From positions 1-14,497 of the forward strand of contig JAAMXP010003761.1 of the NCBI GenBank assembly GCA_019693395.1: a DNA stretch of 14,497 nucleotides, written 5' to 3'. The stretch's first letter is position 1, and each line of letters starts with the position of its first letter. The translations under genes were made by a program, and so were the position numbers. Below are positions 13,638 through 14,497 of this stretch, one piece after another. The notes beneath the pieces were generated by a model. The model searched no databases and was not told the origin of the DNA. It saw only the letters and a list, made by a program, of their open reading frames with translations. The DNA is from Ettlia oleoabundans. Its lineage: Eukaryota; Chlorophyta; Chlorophyceae; Chlamydomonadales.

Positions 13638-14414
13638 ATGGAAGAGCTGGTTGATTACGAGCAACAGCTGGAGGATGTGAGCAAGCTGCTATTTGAGCAC
13701 CCGCAGAACGAACAGTTGCAGGCCATCTACGACGACCTCACGGAGGCAAGCTGGTTGTTCCGCGGAACATAGATGTTGCGCGTGCGTTGCAGTGGTAGCG
13801 GCAGTGGTGATTGCCAGGCTACAGGCATAGTGCCCACTTCAGAATTGACCTGTAGCAGGTCATCAAGCTAACGCGGGAGTTGCACGAAGGGCAAACAGAC
13901 TCAGCTACAGCAGGTTTGGTGGTGGAGCAGCAAGCACACTTTGCCTCCATGCCAGTGCGTCCCGCCGCCAATGCCAGCGAGTCAGCTGCTGTGGCTCGCG
14001 ACAGCACATGCCCAACTGTGTCTCCCCTTCTACCTCCTCAAGTAGCAGAACAGATTCGCCATGCGCAGCAGTTTGCAGCACTAGCTGGGCAAGGACCTGC
14101 AATTTGGGCCATCGGGGCAAAGTGTCGAGCACTTCACAGCGGAGATGGAAACTGGTATGCTGGGTGGGTGGTAAATATGTTTACGGCCCGCGTACGTGAG
14201 TGCGCTGCCATTGACATCGTGCTGTCATGTTGCCTCGCCAGCTCTTTATCATGTAGGTCAACAAGTTGTTTACTGTGCAGGCACAATGCAGTGGTGGCAG
14301 GTGTGACAACAGGTGATCGGTTCCTTGTCACGTTTGATGGGCACGGCACAACAGAGGAGGTCGGAAGGGATACTGTGCAACCGCGCTCTGGGGAGGATGA
14401 CGTCGGATATAAGG
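13638..14414 (+). CDS. SPF30/SMNDC1-like splicing factor with Tudor domain (first three exons, partial)
   Basis: The inferred exons are 13638-13745, 13859-14163 and 14281-14414; the rest lies beyond the window. Exon 1 (MEELVDYEQQLEDVSKLLFE, then AIYDDLTE) joins VIKLTRELHEGQTD in exon 2, matching the N-terminal helices of SPF30. A variable Ala/Ser-rich linker follows. The Tudor domain runs from WAIGAKCRALHSGDGNWYAG in exon 2 into AVVAGVTTGDRFLVTFDGHG and TEEVGRDTVQPR in exon 3. SPF30 is a nuclear spliceosome-assembly factor whose Tudor domain binds symmetrically dimethylated arginines on Sm proteins. The start was chosen as the first ATG after the stop-rich leader and fits family N-termini. 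Two aromatic-cage positions appear as His. The gene is divergent from the retrotransposon and has no frame damage. Confidence 0.75.
13746..13858 (+). other. Intron 1 of the SPF30-like gene, GC-AG type
   Basis: The donor reads GAG|GCAAGC and the acceptor CTGTAGCAG|GTC, 113 bases apart and phase 0. The join restores DLTE-VIKLTREL, which matches the family. GC-AG introns are a known minor class of the major spliceosome. The alternative, reading through, stops at a TAG within 30 bases. Confidence 0.65.
14164..14280 (+). other. Intron 2 of the SPF30-like gene, stop-free and a multiple of three
   Basis: The donor GG|GTGGGT (14164) and acceptor TTTACTGTGCAG|G (14280) are inferred because the Tudor strand order is interrupted between NWYAG and AVVAG. 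The 117 bases contain no stop in the coding frame, so retention would add 39 residues (Cys/Ser-rich) inside the Tudor domain. The exact donor is uncertain; GTG|GTAAAT at 14170 would break the frame with this acceptor. Confidence 0.5.
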
Positions 14415-14497
14415 GTAAGTGGCAGGCCTCACACAATTTTACCTGTGCAAGGGAGTCGGTACTTGCCGGGGTGCACTTCCGGTAGAGCCCCCCGTGC
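14415..14497 (+). other. Start of intron 3 of the SPF30-like gene
   Basis: AAGG|GTAAGT is a near-perfect donor in phase 1, right after the Tudor domain. SPF30 proteins continue for roughly another hundred residues, whereas reading on meets a TAG at about 14483, so an intron running off the window is more likely than a stop. Confidence 0.55.

Noticed and set aside
1..14497. tRNA, rRNA, CRISPR array, bacterial operon or prophage signals
   Set aside because: No cloverleaf, rRNA block, regularly spaced repeats or ribosome-binding sites were seen. Introns and LINE structure point to a eukaryotic nuclear genome.

Overview
The window looks like nuclear DNA of a chlorophyte green alga. It is GC-rich and carries a host gene with short introns that resembles the splicing factor SPF30 (SMNDC1). 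It is dominated by a very long non-LTR retrotransposon whose domain set (OTU protease, APE endonuclease, reverse transcriptase, RNase H, CCHC finger and restriction-like endonuclease) is the one described for the Dualen/RandI family of Chlamydomonas reinhardtii. The assignment to green algae comes from domain content and sequence style, not from a database search.

Layout. Positions 1-1112 are GC-rich DNA with no supportable gene. They contain strong inverted repeats (101-204 and 219-289) and a diverged direct repeat (481-534 and 799-851). Positions 1113-2825 (+) are a decayed fragment of a Ty3/gypsy-type LTR retrotransposon. It has a retropepsin-like domain with a DGGA active-site motif, two mutually compensating frameshifts, and an abrupt end just as the reverse transcriptase would begin. 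At 2826 the sequence switches to the 3' end of the Dualen-like element, which fills at least 2826-12496 on the minus strand. The Ty3 sequence was not found again on the far side, so this is either a truncated landing site or a rearranged nested insertion.

The Dualen-like element reads, 5' to 3' on the minus strand: N-terminal region (12496-11936), OTU cysteine protease (about 11932-11400), basic linker, APE endonuclease (10665-9858), long linker, reverse transcriptase with YADD (about 8513-7590) and thumb, an unassigned 480-residue region, a domain resembling phage-type Dam adenine methyltransferases (about 5311-4862), RNase H (4498-4070), CCHC finger (3631-3581), restriction-like endonuclease (about 3470-2943), and a short 3' UTR with two hairpins and a (TTCT)n tail. 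Four in-frame stops (all TAA or TAG) and six frameshifts break the frame, so this copy is dead unless some of them are assembly errors or recoded. Nearly all catalytic residues are still present.

Positions 12497-13637 hold no recognisable gene. They separate the retrotransposon from the divergently oriented SPF30-like gene (13638 onward, +). Three exons of that gene are visible, including most of the Tudor domain, and the gene runs off the window.

The most interesting item is the Dam-like methyltransferase domain inserted between reverse transcriptase and RNase H. I do not know it as part of the published Dualen architecture. With the two endonucleases and the OTU protease it would make this an unusually domain-rich LINE polyprotein of about 3,180 codons.
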